Assembly: GCA_005502445.1 (NCBI GenBank)
Contig: SCPB01000008.1
Span: 1-64,000 of the forward strand
DNA length: 64,000 nucleotides
Source of the DNA: Microbacteriaceae bacterium X2B
GTDB lineage: Bacteria; Actinomycetota; Actinomycetes; Actinomycetales; Microbacteriaceae
Direction: 5' to 3'
Below are positions 55,235-64,000 of the stretch, in pieces. The notes beneath the pieces were generated by a model. It was given only the letters and a program-made list of their open reading frames with translations, did not search any database and was not told where the DNA came from. A program made the position numbers and the translations under genes. Each line of letters starts with the position of its first letter. Within the stretch, counting starts at the first letter, position 1.

Positions 55235-58200
55235 GCGCGGGCAGCCCGGGCGGTCGCGTAGTCCTGCAGGCTCGTCACGGTGACCGGCTCGTCGCCGCCC
55301 TCGAGCGAGGCGACCGCCGCGCCGACCTGCGCGATCGTCGTGAACAGGGGCTTGTCGGCCGCGACCGTCGCAGTGCGGATCTCGAAACCGTCGGCCCGGG
55401 CGCTGCGACCGCTCGGCGTGTTGATGACGATGTCGACCTCGCCGGCGTTGATGAGATCGACGATCGACGGCTCGGCGCCCTCCGGCGCCTGCTGGCCCTC
55501 GAAGTGCTTGCGCACGATGCGCGTCGGGATGCTGTAGCGCGCGAGGACCTCGGCGGTGCCCTCGGTCGCCCAGATCGAGAAGCCGCGCTGCGCGAGCCGC
55601 AGCACCGGCAGCACGATGCTCCGCTTGTCGCGGTCGGCGACGGAGACGAAGACGACGCCCGCGTCGGGCAGTCCGCCGTATGCGGCGATCTGGCTCTTGG
55701 CGAAGGCGCGCGGGAAGTCGCGGTCGATTCCCATGACCTCGCCCGTCGAGCGCATCTCGGGGCCGAGCACGCTGTCGACGATGCGCCCCTCTGCGGTGCG
55801 GAAGCGCTTGAAGGGCAGCACGGCCTCCTTGACCGCGACGGGGGCGTCCATCGGCACGATCGAGCCGTCCTGCACCGGCAGCAGGCCGTCGTCGACGAGA
55901 GATCGGATGCTGCTGCCCGCCATGACGAGGCTCGCCGCCTTCGCGAGGGGGATGCCGAGCGCCTTCGAGACGAAGGGCACCGTGCGCGAGGCCCGCGGGT
56001 TCGCCTCGAGAACGTAGAGCACGCCGGCCCCGATAGCGAACTGCACGTTGAGCAGCCCGCGCACGCCGATGCCCTCGGCGATCGCGCGCGTCGCCGATCG
56101 CACCCGGTCGATGATGTCGCGGCCGAGCGTCACCGGGGGAAGCGTGCAGGCGGAGTCGCCGGAGTGCACCCCGGCCTCCTCGATGTGCTCCATGATGCCG
56201 CCGACGTAGAGCTCGGTGCCGTCGTACAGCGCGTCGATGTCGATCTCGACGGCGTCGTCGAGGAAACGGTCGACAAGCAGGGGCATGCCCGGCCCGATGA
56301 TCGCCTGATCCCTGACCCGCTCGAAGTAGTCGACGAGGGAGGGGCTGTCGTAGACGATCTCCATGCCGCGCCCGCCGAGCACGAAGCTCGGGCGCACGAG
56401 CACGGGGTAGCCGATCTGCTCGGCGACCGCCACCGCGGAGTCGACATCGGTCGCGGTGCCGTTGCGCGGCGCGGTGAGGCCCGCCTCATCGAGGATGCGC
56501 GAGAAGGCGCCGCGCTCCTCGGCGAGGTCGATCGCGTCGGGGCTCGTGCCGAGGATCGGGATGCCCGCCTCGGCGAGGCCGTGCGCGAGGCCGAGGGCGG
56601 TCTGGCCACCGAGTTGCACGATGACGCCGACGAGCTCGCCGCTCTGCGCTTCGGCGTGGATCACCTCGAGCACGTCCTCCAGCGCGAGGGGCTCGAAGTA
56701 GAGGCGATCGGAGGTGTCGTAGTCGGTCGAGACGGTCTCGGGGTTGCAGTTGATCATGATCGTCTCGAAGCCGGCGTCGCGCAGCGCGAAGCTCGCGTGC
56801 ACGCAGCTGTAGTCGAACTCGATGCCCTGACCGATGCGGTTGGGGCCGGAGCCGAGGATAACGACCTTGCGCGCCTCGCTCGGCGCGACCTCGGTCTCGT
56901 CGTCGTAGCTCGAGTAGTGATACGGCGTGAGAGCCGGGAACTCGCCCGCGCACGTGTCGACCGTCTTGAACACGGGCCGGAGGCCGCTCGCATGACGGAT
57001 CGCGCGGATGTCGCGCTCGGTCAGGCCGCGCAGCTCGGCGAGCTGTGCGTCGCTGAAGCCGTGCTCCTTCGCGAATCGCATGAGCTCCGGATCGAGGGCG
57101 TCGGCGAGTCGCACCCGGTCGGCGACCTCGTTGATGAGCACGATCTGGTCGAGGAACCAAGGGTCGATCCCCGTCGCCTCGAAGGCCTCCTCGACGCTCG
57201 CTCCGGCGCGCAGCGCCTGCTGCACGGTCACGATGCGGCCGTCCGTCGGCGTCGCCGCGATCGCGAGGAGGGCGTCCTTCTCCCCCGGCTTCCCCGCCCA
57301 GTGGAAGCTGCTGCCGCGCTTCTCGAGCGAGCGCAGCGCCTTCTGCAGCGCGGTCGAGTAGTTGCGGCCGATCGCCATCGCCTCGCCGACCGACTTCATG
57401 GTCGTCGTGAGCGTCGCATCGGCGCCCGGGAACTTCTCGAAGGCGAACCGGGGCACCTTCACGACGATGTAGTCGAGCGTCGGCTCGAAGCTCGCCGGTG
57501 TGACGCGCGTGATGTCGTTCGGGATCTCGTCGAGTCGGTAGCCGATCGCGAGCTTCGCGGCGATCTTCGCGATCGGGAACCCCGTCGCCTTCGAGGCGAG
57601 CGCGCTCGAGCGGGAGACCCGCGGGTTCATCTCGATCACGATGACGCGGCCCGTCGCCGGGTCGACGGCGAACTGCACGTTGCAGCCGCCCGTGTCGACG
57701 CCCACGTCGCGGATGATGCGGATGCCGATGTCGCGGAGGTTCTGGTACTCGCGGTCGGTGAGCGTGAGAGCCGGCGCGACCGTGATCGAGTCGCCCGTGT
57801 GCACGCCGACCGGGTCGACGTTCTCGATCGAGCAGACCACGACGGTGTTGTCGGCACGGTCGCGCATGAGCTCGAGCTCGTACTCCTTCCAGCCGAGGAT
57901 CGACTCCTCGAGCAGCACCTCGGTCGTCGGCGACTGGTGCAGGCCGTCGGCGACCATGCGGACGAGCTGCTCACGGTCGTGGGCGAAGCCCGAGCCGAGG
58001 CCGCCCATCGTGAACGAGGGCCGGATGACGAGCGGGTAGCCGAGATCGTCGGCGAATCCCACCGCCTCGTCCACCGTGTGCGCGATGTGGCTGCGGGCGA
58101 CGTCGGCGCCGGCGTCGAGGACGAGCTGCTTGAACAGCTGGCGGTCCTCCGCCTTGTGGATCGCCTCGAAGGAGGCGCCGATGAGCTCGACGCCGTGCCG

Positions 58201-58527
58201 TTCGAGGATTCCCTGTTCGTGCAGCTGGATCGCGGCGTTGAGGGCGGTCTGCCCCCCCAGAGTCGGGAGCACCGCATCCGGGCGCTCCTTGACGATGATC
58301 GCCTCGATGACCTCGGGGCTGATCGGCTCGATGTAGGTCGCATCGGCGAAGTCGGGGTCGGTCATGATCGTCGCGGGGTTCGAGTTCACCAGGATCACCC
58401 GGATGCCCTCGGCGCGAAGGACGCGGCAGGCCTGGGTTCCCGAGTAGTCGAACTCGGCGGCCTGGCCGATGACGATCGGCCCGGAGCCGATGACGAGGAC
58501 GGAACGGATGTCGTCGCGCTTGGGCAT
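55231..58527 (-). CDS. carB: Carbamoyl phosphate synthase large subunit
   Basis: Makes carbamoyl phosphate from bicarbonate, ammonia and two ATP, for pyrimidine and arginine synthesis. The 1098-residue protein has the duplicated ATP-grasp halves: [21 protein letters not shown] near 10 and [20 protein letters not shown] near 560. [16 protein letters not shown] and [16 protein letters not shown] lie in the two ATP sites. A C-terminal MGS-like allosteric domain carries the [12 protein letters not shown] region. It overlaps carA by one base. Confidence 0.97.
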   Translation of the reverse strand: MPKRDDIRSVLVIGSGPIVIGQAAEFDYSGTQACRVLRAEGIRVILVNSNPATIMTDPDFADATYIEPISPEVIEAIIVKERPDAVLPTLGGQTALNAAIQLHEQGILERHGVELIGASFEAIHKAEDRQLFKQLVLDAGADVARSHIAHTVDEAVGFADDLGYPLVIRPSFTMGGLGSGFAHDREQLVRMVADGLHQSPTTEVLLEESILGWKEYELELMRDRADNTVVVCSIENVDPVGVHTGDSITVAPALTLTDREYQNLRDIGIRIIRDVGVDTGGCNVQFAVDPATGRVIVIEMNPRVSRSSALASKATGFPIAKIAAKLAIGYRLDEIPNDITRVTPASFEPTLDYIVVKVPRFAFEKFPGADATLTTTMKSVGEAMAIGRNYSTALQKALRSLEKRGSSFHWAGKPGEKDALLAIAATPTDGRIVTVQQALRAGASVEEAFEATGIDPWFLDQIVLINEVADRVRLADALDPELMRFAKEHGFSDAQLAELRGLTERDIRAIRHASGLRPVFKTVDTCAGEFPALTPYHYSSYDDETEVAPSEARKVVILGSGPNRIGQGIEFDYSCVHASFALRDAGFETIMINCNPETVSTDYDTSDRLYFEPLALEDVLEVIHAEAQSGELVGVIVQLGGQTALGLAHGLAEAGIPILGTSPDAIDLAEERGAFSRILDEAGLTAPRNGTATDVDSAVAVAEQIGYPVLVRPSFVLGGRGMEIVYDSPSLVDYFERVRDQAIIGPGMPLLVDRFLDDAVEIDIDALYDGTELYVGGIMEHIEEAGVHSGDSACTLPPVTLGRDIIDRVRSATRAIAEGIGVRGLLNVQFAIGAGVLYVLEANPRASRTVPFVSKALGIPLAKAASLVMAGSSIRSLVDDGLLPVQDGSIVPMDAPVAVKEAVLPFKRFRTAEGRIVDSVLGPEMRSTGEVMGIDRDFPRAFAKSQIAAYGGLPDAGVVFVSVADRDKRSIVLPVLRLAQRGFSIWATEGTAEVLARYSIPTRIVRKHFEGQQAPEGAEPSIVDLINAGEVDIVINTPSGRSARADGFEIRTATVAADKPLFTTIAQVGAAVASLEGGDEPVTVTSLQDYATARAARA

Positions 58528-59699
58528 TACTGGGCGTCTTTCTGGTCGGTCGCTGCGCTGTCGGTCGTACCGGCACGATGCTCGAGCACGACGTCGCGGA
58601 AGCGGTCGAAGAGGTAGGTGGAGTCGTGCGGGCCCGCGGCCGCCTCGGGGTGGTACTGCACCGAGAAGGCGGGGATGTCGAGGGCGCGGAGGCCCTCGAC
58701 CACCTGGTCGTTGAGACCGACGTGACTCACCTCGACGCGCCCGAAGCCCGCCGGGCTCTCGACCTCGCCCTCGACAGGCGCGTCGACGGCGAAGCCGTGG
58801 TTGTGCGCCGTGATCTCGATGCGGCCGGTCGCCTTGTCGAGCACGGGCTGATTGATGCCGCGATGGCCGAAGGGCAGCTTGTACGTGCCGAAGCCGAGCG
58901 CCCGGCCGAGGAGCTGGTTGCCGAAGCAGATGCCGAAGAACGGCAGCCCTTCGCGCAGCACGCTCTGCAGCAGCTCGACATGGGTGTCGCTCGCGGCCGG
59001 ATCTCCGGGACCGTTGGAGTAGAACACCGCGACCGGGTCGAGCTCGCGCAGCTGCTCGATCGTGGTGGACTGCGGCAGCACGTGCACCTCGAAGCCGCGC
59101 TCGGCGAGGTGGCGCAGCGTCGATGCCTTGACGCCGAGGTCGAGCACGGCCAGGCGGCCGATGGACTCGCCGACGGCCGGGACGACCTCCGGGGCGTCGA
59201 CCGATACCTCGGCGGAGAGGCTGCGGCCGCTCATGCCGGCGCTCGAGCGGACGAGCTCGAGCTGCTCGGCGGGCGCGAGAGCGGCATCCGTCCCCGAGAA
59301 GATGCCGGCACGCATGACGCCGGCGTCGCGCAGGCGCCGGGTGAGAGCGCGCGTGTCGATGCCGCTGATGCCGACGACGCCCTGCGCCTCGAGTTCGTCG
59401 TCGAGGCTGCGCAGGGCCCGGTGGTTCGACACCACGCGCGAGGGGTCGCGCACGACGTAGCCCTCGACCCAGATGCGGCGGCTCTCGGGGTCGTCGTCGT
59501 TCATTCCCGTGTTTCCTATGTGCGGTGCGGTCTGCACGACGATCTGACCGGCGTAGCTGGGGTCGGTCAGGGTCTCCTGGTAGCCGCTCATGCCCGTCGC
59601 GAAGACGGCCTCGCCGAGCGTTCTGCCGAGCGCTCCGTAGGGCCGGCCGCGATAGCGCGTGCCGTCCTCGAGCACCAGGAATGCGGGGGCGTCGATCAC
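58527..59699 (-). CDS. carA: Carbamoyl phosphate synthase small subunit
   Basis: The glutaminase subunit feeding ammonia to CarB. It has 390 residues: [18 protein letters not shown] at the start, GETVFATG-like [23 protein letters not shown] near 30-50, and a class I amidotransferase domain from about 190. The cysteine nucleophile is in [19 protein letters not shown] near 260 and the partner His/Glu in [14 protein letters not shown] near 345. The GTG overlaps the stop of the preceding membrane protein gene. Confidence 0.97.
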   Translation of the reverse strand: MIDAPAFLVLEDGTRYRGRPYGALGRTLGEAVFATGMSGYQETLTDPSYAGQIVVQTAPHIGNTGMNDDDPESRRIWVEGYVVRDPSRVVSNHRALRSLDDELEAQGVVGISGIDTRALTRRLRDAGVMRAGIFSGTDAALAPAEQLELVRSSAGMSGRSLSAEVSVDAPEVVPAVGESIGRLAVLDLGVKASTLRHLAERGFEVHVLPQSTTIEQLRELDPVAVFYSNGPGDPAASDTHVELLQSVLREGLPFFGICFGNQLLGRALGFGTYKLPFGHRGINQPVLDKATGRIEITAHNHGFAVDAPVEGEVESPAGFGRVEVSHVGLNDQVVEGLRALDIPAFSVQYHPEAAAGPHDSTYLFDRFRDVVLEHRAGTTDSAATDQKDAQ

Positions 59700-60196
59700 A
59701 GGGCGGGCCTTTCTGTCGTGCGGAGCGCCGCGAGAGCGGCGATGAGGTCGGGGGTGCGGTCGTCGGTGACGCGCACGTAGCTGTCGACGTCGGCGCCGTC
59801 GAGGCGCCAGGCGATCAGCACGAGCCCGCCCTCCTCGACGACGCGGTCGATCGTCCAGGTGGCGCGGCCCGAGCCGCGCACATCGTCGACCGGGATGAAC
59901 ACCGGCTCGCGGCCCGCGAGCACGAGCACGATGCCCTCTGCGTGCACCCCGATCTCGCCGCGCGCGCGGAAGCCGAGCCCGTGCACGGCGACGCGATCGA
60001 GCGGGGCGCCGGCGAGGGTCGTCGCGACATACAGAACGGGCACGAGGATGCTCGGCTCGCCGAGCCCGGAGGGAACGGGCAGCGGCGCGCCGAGGCCGCC
60101 CTGGCGGCGCGCGCGCCGGCGCCAGCCGACGATCATGAGCGCGAGCAGCACGAGGATGACGCTCACGATCACGAGCGTCGATGTCGCCCTATCCAC
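59696..60196 (-). CDS. Membrane protein with PH-like domain in the pyr operon
   Basis: A 166-residue protein with one N-terminal membrane helix (about 6-24), a basic stop-transfer segment RRRARR, and a beta-rich soluble part ([41 protein letters not shown]). The latter resembles bacterial PH-like domains. A membrane protein at this place between pyrC and carA is conserved in actinobacteria, for example in mycobacteria, but its function is unknown. The GTG at 60196 overlaps the pyrC stop by 8 bases, and its own stop overlaps carA. Confidence 0.8.
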   Translation of the reverse strand: MDRATSTLVIVSVILVLLALMIVGWRRRARRQGGLGAPLPVPSGLGEPSILVPVLYVATTLAGAPLDRVAVHGLGFRARGEIGVHAEGIVLVLAGREPVFIPVDDVRGSGRATWTIDRVVEEGGLVLIAWRLDGADVDSYVRVTDDRTPDLIAALAALRTTERPAL

Positions 60197-61529
60197 GAGC
60201 GGCCTCCCGCGCAGCGGATGCCGCCGTCGCGACCTCCTCGGCCGGCCGCACGACGCCGTCGAGCACGGTGGGCACCCCCGCGTGCACGGTCGCGACGATC
60301 GCCCCGGCGAGCTCGATTCCGCGGTACGGGGTGTTGGCGGAGCGGCCGCGGAGGTCGTCGGTCGACCAGGTGCGGCGCGCGCTCGGGTCGACGAGCACGA
60401 GGTTGGCCGGGACGCCCTCCTGCACGGGGGCGGCATAGCCCTCGAGGCGCCCGATGGCGGCGGGAGCGCTCGAGAGCACGCGGGCGATGTCGGCGAAGCC
60501 GAGCATCCCCGTCTCGATCATCGTCGACTGCAGCACGGGAAGGGCCGATTCGAGGCCGACCATGCCGAAGGCCGCCTCGGCCCACGTGCACTCCTTCGCC
60601 TCGGCGGGGTGCGGGGCGTGGTCGGTCGCGACGATGTCGATCGTGCCGTCGGCGAGGGCCTCCCGCAGAGCGCGCGCATCCTCGTCGCGCCGCAGCGGCG
60701 GGTTGACCTTGAAGTGCGCGTCGTAGCCGCGCGCGAGCTCCTCGGTGAGCAGCAGGTGGTGCGGGGTGACCTCGGCGGTCACGGCGATGCCGCGGGCCTT
60801 CGCCCAGCGGATGACCTCGACGCTGCCCGCCGTCGAGACGTGGCAGACGTGCAGGCGGGCGCCGGTGTGCTGGGCGAGCAGCACGTCGCGCGCGATGATC
60901 GCCTCCTCGGCGACGGCGGGCCAGCCGGCGAGGCCGAGCTCGCCGGAGAGCGCGCCCTCGTTCATCTGGGCGCCGGCAGTGAGGCGCGGCTCCTGCGCGT
61001 GCTGGGCGATGACGCCGTCGAAGGTCGCGACGTACTCGAGGGCGCGTCGCATGAGCAGCGCATCGTGCACGCAGTGCCCGTCGTCGCTGAAGACGCGCAC
61101 GGCGGCGCGGGAGCGGGCCATCGCCCCGATCTCACTGAGACGCTCGCCCGCGAGCCCCGCTGTCACGGCCCCGATAGGGCGCACCGTCGCGTAGCCGTGC
61201 TGCTCGCCGAGCTGCTGCACCTGCTCGACGACGCCCGCGGTGTCGGCGACGGGCGAGGTGTTCGCCATCGCGAAGACCGCGGTGAACCCGCCGGCCGCGG
61301 CGGCGCGGGTGCCCGTGAGCACCGTCTCGCTCGCCTCCCCGCCGGGCTCGCGCAGGTGGGTGTGCAGATCGACGAAGCCGGGCAGGGCGACGAGGCCCTC
61401 GGCGTCGATGACGCGCTCGTCGAGCTCGGCCACGAGAGAGCCGGTGGCGACGATGCGGCCGTCGCGCACGCGGATGTCGTCGCGCGACTGCCCGAGAACA
61501 GAGGCGCCCCGGATCAGCAGGCCGGTCAT
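60189..61529 (-). CDS. pyrC: Dihydroorotase
   Basis: Cyclises carbamoyl aspartate to dihydroorotate. The 446-residue amidohydrolase has the metal-binding [20 protein letters not shown] near 52-70. Further metal-site histidines are in [14 protein letters not shown] near 245 and [11 protein letters not shown] near 275, and the catalytic aspartate is in [15 protein letters not shown] near 315. The ATG overlaps the pyrB stop (ATGA). Confidence 0.96.
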   Translation of the reverse strand: MTGLLIRGASVLGQSRDDIRVRDGRIVATGSLVAELDERVIDAEGLVALPGFVDLHTHLREPGGEASETVLTGTRAAAAGGFTAVFAMANTSPVADTAGVVEQVQQLGEQHGYATVRPIGAVTAGLAGERLSEIGAMARSRAAVRVFSDDGHCVHDALLMRRALEYVATFDGVIAQHAQEPRLTAGAQMNEGALSGELGLAGWPAVAEEAIIARDVLLAQHTGARLHVCHVSTAGSVEVIRWAKARGIAVTAEVTPHHLLLTEELARGYDAHFKVNPPLRRDEDARALREALADGTIDIVATDHAPHPAEAKECTWAEAAFGMVGLESALPVLQSTMIETGMLGFADIARVLSSAPAAIGRLEGYAAPVQEGVPANLVLVDPSARRTWSTDDLRGRSANTPYRGIELAGAIVATVHAGVPTVLDGVVRPAEEVATAASAAREAARG

Positions 61530-62479
61530 GCCGAGGCCTCGGGCGATCCGGCGACGAGCAGATACAGCACGGCCATGCGGATGAACACCCCGTTCGTGAC
61601 TTGGTCGAGCACCGTCGACCGCGCGGAGTCTGCGGCTGCTGACGAGATCTCCAGTCCCCGATTCATCGGGCCGGGGTGCATGACCATGGTATCGGGGCCG
61701 AGAGCGGCGAATCGTTCGGCCGTGAGCCCCCACTCGCGGGCGTACTCGCGCGCGCTGGGGAAGAAGGCGTCGTGCATCCGCTCCTGCTGGATGCGGAGCA
61801 TCATGACGGCGTCGACATCGAGCGCGAGCGCGGACTCCAGGTGCTCGTGCACTCTCACGGGCCACGTCTCGACGCCGCTCGGCAGGAGCGTGCGCGGCGC
61901 GACGAGATGCACCTCGGCGCCGAGCGTCGTGAGCAGCCAGACGTTCGAGCGCGCGACCCGCGAGTGCAGGATGTCGCCGACGATGACGACGCGCATCCCG
62001 CTCAGATCGCGACCGCGCGAATCGGCGCCGTAGCAGCGCTGCCGGATCGTGAACGCGTCGAGCAGGGCCTGCGTCGGGTGCTCGTGGGTGCCGTCGCCGG
62101 CGTTGAGCACGTGTGCCTCGATCCACCCGGAGTGCGCGAGCAGGTGGGCGGCGCCCGAGCCGTGGTGGCGCACGACGATCGCGTCGGCCCCCATCGCCTG
62201 GAGGGTCTGCGCCGTGTCTTTCAGGCTCTCGCCCTTCGAGACGCTCGAGCCCTTCGCACTGAAGGTGATGACGTCGGCGCTCAGACGCTTGGCGGCCGAC
62301 TCGAACGATAGTCGTGTGCGGGTGCTGTCCTCGAAGAAGAGGTTGACGACGGTGCGACCGCGCAGGGTCGGCAGCTTGCGAACCTCCCGGTCGGCGGTGC
62401 GGGCCATGTCCTCCGCGATGTCGAGGATGCTCACGGCCGTTTCGCGGTCGAGGTCGCGAGTGCTCAGCAGGTGCTTCAC
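61526..62479 (-). CDS. pyrB: Aspartate carbamoyltransferase catalytic subunit
   Basis: Joins carbamoyl phosphate and aspartate. The 317-residue protein has the carbamoyl phosphate motif [21 protein letters not shown] near 50-70, [14 protein letters not shown] near 100, [16 protein letters not shown] near 130, and [13 protein letters not shown] near 265. No regulatory PyrI gene is present. It overlaps pyrR and pyrC by 4 bases each. Confidence 0.97.
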   Translation of the reverse strand: MKHLLSTRDLDRETAVSILDIAEDMARTADREVRKLPTLRGRTVVNLFFEDSTRTRLSFESAAKRLSADVITFSAKGSSVSKGESLKDTAQTLQAMGADAIVVRHHGSGAAHLLAHSGWIEAHVLNAGDGTHEHPTQALLDAFTIRQRCYGADSRGRDLSGMRVVIVGDILHSRVARSNVWLLTTLGAEVHLVAPRTLLPSGVETWPVRVHEHLESALALDVDAVMMLRIQQERMHDAFFPSAREYAREWGLTAERFAALGPDTMVMHPGPMNRGLEISSAAADSARSTVLDQVTNGVFIRMAVLYLLVAGSPEASA

Positions 62480-63006
62480 GGCTCGATCGTCACCTCCTCG
62501 GCACCGTCGACCTCAGCGAGCCGTACGCTCACGCGCTCGCTCGTCGAGCTCGGCAGGTTCTTGCCGACGAAGTCGGCGCGGATGGGCAGCTCGCGATGCC
62601 CGCGGTCGACGAGCACCGCGAGGCGCACCGCGCGGGGGCGGCCGTGGTCGGCGAGCGCGTCGAGGGCCGCCCGCACGGTGCGGCCCGAGTAGAGCACGTC
62701 GTCGACGAGCACGACGATCGCGTCGTCGATGCCCTCGTCGGGGATACGCGTGGGAGCCGGCGCGCGCGTGGGCGTGCGCGCGAGGTCGTCGCGGTAGAGC
62801 GTGATGTCGAGGGAGCCGACCGAGGAGGTGCCCGGCTCGATCTCGTCGACGACGCGCTGGATGCGCTCGGCGAGCACGGTGCCGCGGGTCGGGATGCCGA
62901 GGAAGACGAGCCGGCCGTCGCCGCGCCGGGATTCCAGCACTTCATGGGCGATGCGGCGCAGAGCGCGCCTGATGTCAGCGTCGTGGAGCACGGTGCGTGC
63001 TGTCAC
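62476..63006 (-). CDS. pyrR: PyrR pyrimidine regulatory protein / uracil phosphoribosyltransferase
   Basis: Senses UMP/UTP and represses the pyr operon by binding its mRNA; also a weak uracil phosphoribosyltransferase. The 176-residue protein has [18 protein letters not shown] near 35, [14 protein letters not shown] near 67, the PRPP motif [21 protein letters not shown] near 98-118, and a C-terminal [14 protein letters not shown]. The GTG at 63006 has AGGAGGTCAGA upstream. The hexaloop element just before that site suggests that it controls its own translation, as shown for mycobacterial PyrR. Confidence 0.96.
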   Translation of the reverse strand: MTARTVLHDADIRRALRRIAHEVLESRRGDGRLVFLGIPTRGTVLAERIQRVVDEIEPGTSSVGSLDITLYRDDLARTPTRAPAPTRIPDEGIDDAIVVLVDDVLYSGRTVRAALDALADHGRPRAVRLAVLVDRGHRELPIRADFVGKNLPSSTSERVSVRLAEVDGAEEVTIEP

Positions 63007-63020
63007 TCTGACCTCCTTCC

Positions 63021-63036
63021 CCGCCTCACTGGACGG
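63021..63036 (-). promoter_or_regulatory. PyrR-binding RNA hexaloop in the pyrR leader
   Basis: On the minus strand the mRNA reads CCGUCCAGUGAGGCGG. It can form a short stem closing the hexaloop CAGUGA, which fits the PyrR consensus loop CNGNGA within a UCCaGnGAGG sequence. The AGGAGG ribosome binding site of pyrR follows within 10 nt, so PyrR bound here could block initiation. Control of the whole operon would follow through translational coupling. Confidence 0.6.
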
Positions 63037-63045
63037 TGCTTAAAG

Positions 63046-63067
63046 GATGTCGAACATCACCACTCTA
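63046..63067 (-). promoter_or_regulatory. Possible pyr operon promoter -10 and leader start
   Basis: TAGAGT (63062-63067, minus strand) fits a -10; a start near 63055 would give a leader of about 50 nt. At its 5' end GATGT-TCG-ACATC (63046-63058) can fold into a small hairpin. No good -35 is seen. Confidence 0.4.
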
Positions 63068-63098
63068 GCGGGTCGGGCGCCGGGCCCGGTGCGGAGCG

Positions 63099-64000
63099 TC
63101 ATCCCCAGCGGCGCAGGAGCGCCTTCTCGACGAGCCCGATGAGCGCGTCGGTCGTCTTGCCGAGGATCGCCAGCAGCAGGATCGCGAGATAGATCCGGTC
63201 CATCCGCCCGTTGTTCTGCGAGTCGGTGAGGAGGAACCCGAGCCCCATCGAAGAGGCGATGAGCTCAGCGGCGACGAGGAAGAGCCACGCTTGCGCGAGC
63301 GCGAGCCGAAGACCCGAGACGATCGACGGTACGACAGCGGGAAGCTGCACCGTGGTCAGCAGGCGGCCGCGGCTCAGGCCGAACGCACGCCCCGCCTCCA
63401 CCAGATACGGGTCGACGTGACGCAGGGCCCCGGCGACGGTCGTGAACACGGGAAAGGCCGCGCCGATCGCGATGAGGGTGATCTTGGGTGTCTCGTAGAT
63501 GCCGAGATAGATCGTCAGCAAGGGCACCCACGCGAGAGACGGCACCGCGCGGATCGCTCCGAGCGTCGACGACAGCAGCAGCGAGGCCGTGCGCGACAGC
63601 CCGACGAGCGCTCCGAGCGCGAGGCCGATCGAGGTGCCGATCGCGAAGCCGATGAACACGCGCTGCAGCGAGATCGCGATGTAGGTGCCGAGCAGGCCGG
63701 CCTGGGCGAGCTCGATCCCTGCGTTGACGACCTGGGCAGGCGAGGGAAGGAGGTAGTCGGGAATGGCCGAGAACTCCGCCGCCACCCACCAGAGCGCGAA
63801 CAGCGCCACCGGCACGACCAGGCCGAGCGCTACGGCGCGGGCGGGGAGCCCCCTCCCGTCCGCGCCGTCCGTTTCGGACAGCGCCGTGCCGGCCGCGGAG
63901 AATCCGAATGAGTCCGCGAAACCGAAGAGCGACGCGGCTCTGCGCCCCTCCGAACCGGAGTGGCGCAGAACGGAAGCGCCGCCGCGCTCGTCGAAGCTCA
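63099..64000 (-). CDS. ABC transporter permease, SsuC/TauC (sulfonate/taurine/nitrate) family, 5' end at window edge
   Basis: A membrane subunit of an importer, probably for sulfonates or a related small organic anion. It has six hydrophobic segments and the family's EAA loop VEAGRAFGLSRGRLLTTVQLPAVVPSIV, plus PSLAWVPLLTIYLGIYETPKI. The recognisable domain starts near 63830, but the frame stays open to 64000, adding about 60 polar residues (SFDERGGASVLRHSGS-like). Two bases of a possible NTG start codon fall at 63999-64000. So the real start is probably at or just beyond the edge rather than the internal GTG at 63815. Partner ATPase and binding protein lie outside the window; the substrate is not certain. 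Confidence 0.85.
   Translation of the reverse strand, partial: SFDERGGASVLRHSGSEGRRAASLFGFADSFGFSAAGTALSETDGADGRGLPARAVALGLVVPVALFALWWVAAEFSAIPDYLLPSPAQVVNAGIELAQAGLLGTYIAISLQRVFIGFAIGTSIGLALGALVGLSRTASLLLSSTLGAIRAVPSLAWVPLLTIYLGIYETPKITLIAIGAAFPVFTTVAGALRHVDPYLVEAGRAFGLSRGRLLTTVQLPAVVPSIVSGLRLALAQAWLFLVAAELIASSMGLGFLLTDSQNNGRMDRIYLAILLLAILGKTTDALIGLVEKALLRRWG

Noticed and set aside
55111-58617. A 1168-codon open frame opposite carB
   Set aside because: It is an antisense shadow of carB with low-complexity composition.
63815-63815. GTG at 63815 as the start of the ABC permease
   Set aside because: It lies inside the first predicted membrane segment (ALGLVVPVALFALWW), which would be cut, and the frame is open further upstream.

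Overview
The window is about 70% G+C, almost entirely coding, and carries the conserved housekeeping gene order of a high-GC actinobacterium. Markers are RbpA, WhiA, a PdtaR-type ANTAR regulator, an actinobacterial integration host factor (mIHF) sequence, a PriA without a recognisable helicase P-loop, and an HGxxPAAW small membrane protein. The layout (uvrBAC-rapZ-whiA-sodA-gap-pgk-tpiA-secG-rbpA; pdtaR-polA-rpsA-coaE-uvrB; his/trp/lgt/gltBD/pyk; pyr operon joined to gmk-rpoZ-coaBC-metK-priA-fmt-rsmB-rpe) points to the family Microbacteriaceae. That family call rests on gene order and protein style, not on a database search. Nearly every gene lies on the minus strand; only a thioesterase, tRNA-Leu(CAA), one membrane protein and a small gene remnant are on the plus strand.

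Region 1 (1-6.1 kb) is a nitrite assimilation and siroheme unit: nirB-nirD-cysG-hemD-chelatase. It is read from a promoter region with a direct repeat resembling a GlnR site and a 17-bp-stem hairpin just before the nirB ribosome binding site. Region 2 (6.1-12.7 kb) is rapZ-whiA, sodA, lower glycolysis (gap-pgk-tpiA), secG and rbpA. Region 3 (12.7-26.6 kb) is nucleotide excision repair (uvrB, uvrA, uvrC), coaE, rpsA, a DUF885 metalloprotease-like protein and polA. Region 4 (26.6-28.8 kb) is the short mixed-strand interval with a hotdog thioesterase, pdtaR, tRNA-Leu and an unnamed four-helix membrane protein.

Region 5 (28.8-46.3 kb) reads from rpe and an FKBP through hisEGFI, trpE, two small membrane proteins, trpCBA, lgt, gltBD and pyk. 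It links histidine, tryptophan and glutamate synthesis. Region 6 (46.3-63.1 kb) is pyrR-pyrB-pyrC-(membrane protein)-carA-carB-pyrF-gmk with very tight overlaps, followed by rpoZ, coaBC, metK, priA, fmt, rsmB and rpe. A PyrR-type RNA hexaloop lies in the pyrR leader. The right edge cuts an SsuC-type ABC permease.

I found no mobile element, CRISPR array, phage or clearly novel defence or biosynthetic system. The points worth a second look are a fusion of mIHF to guanylate kinase, the HemD-winged-helix fusion in the nitrite operon, the nirB leader hairpin and repeat, a recurring TAGGCT-type -10 placed 6-8 nt before start codons (leaderless transcription), the absence of yvcK between rapZ and whiA, and an apparent remnant of a DUF4126-type gene between coaE and rpsA.
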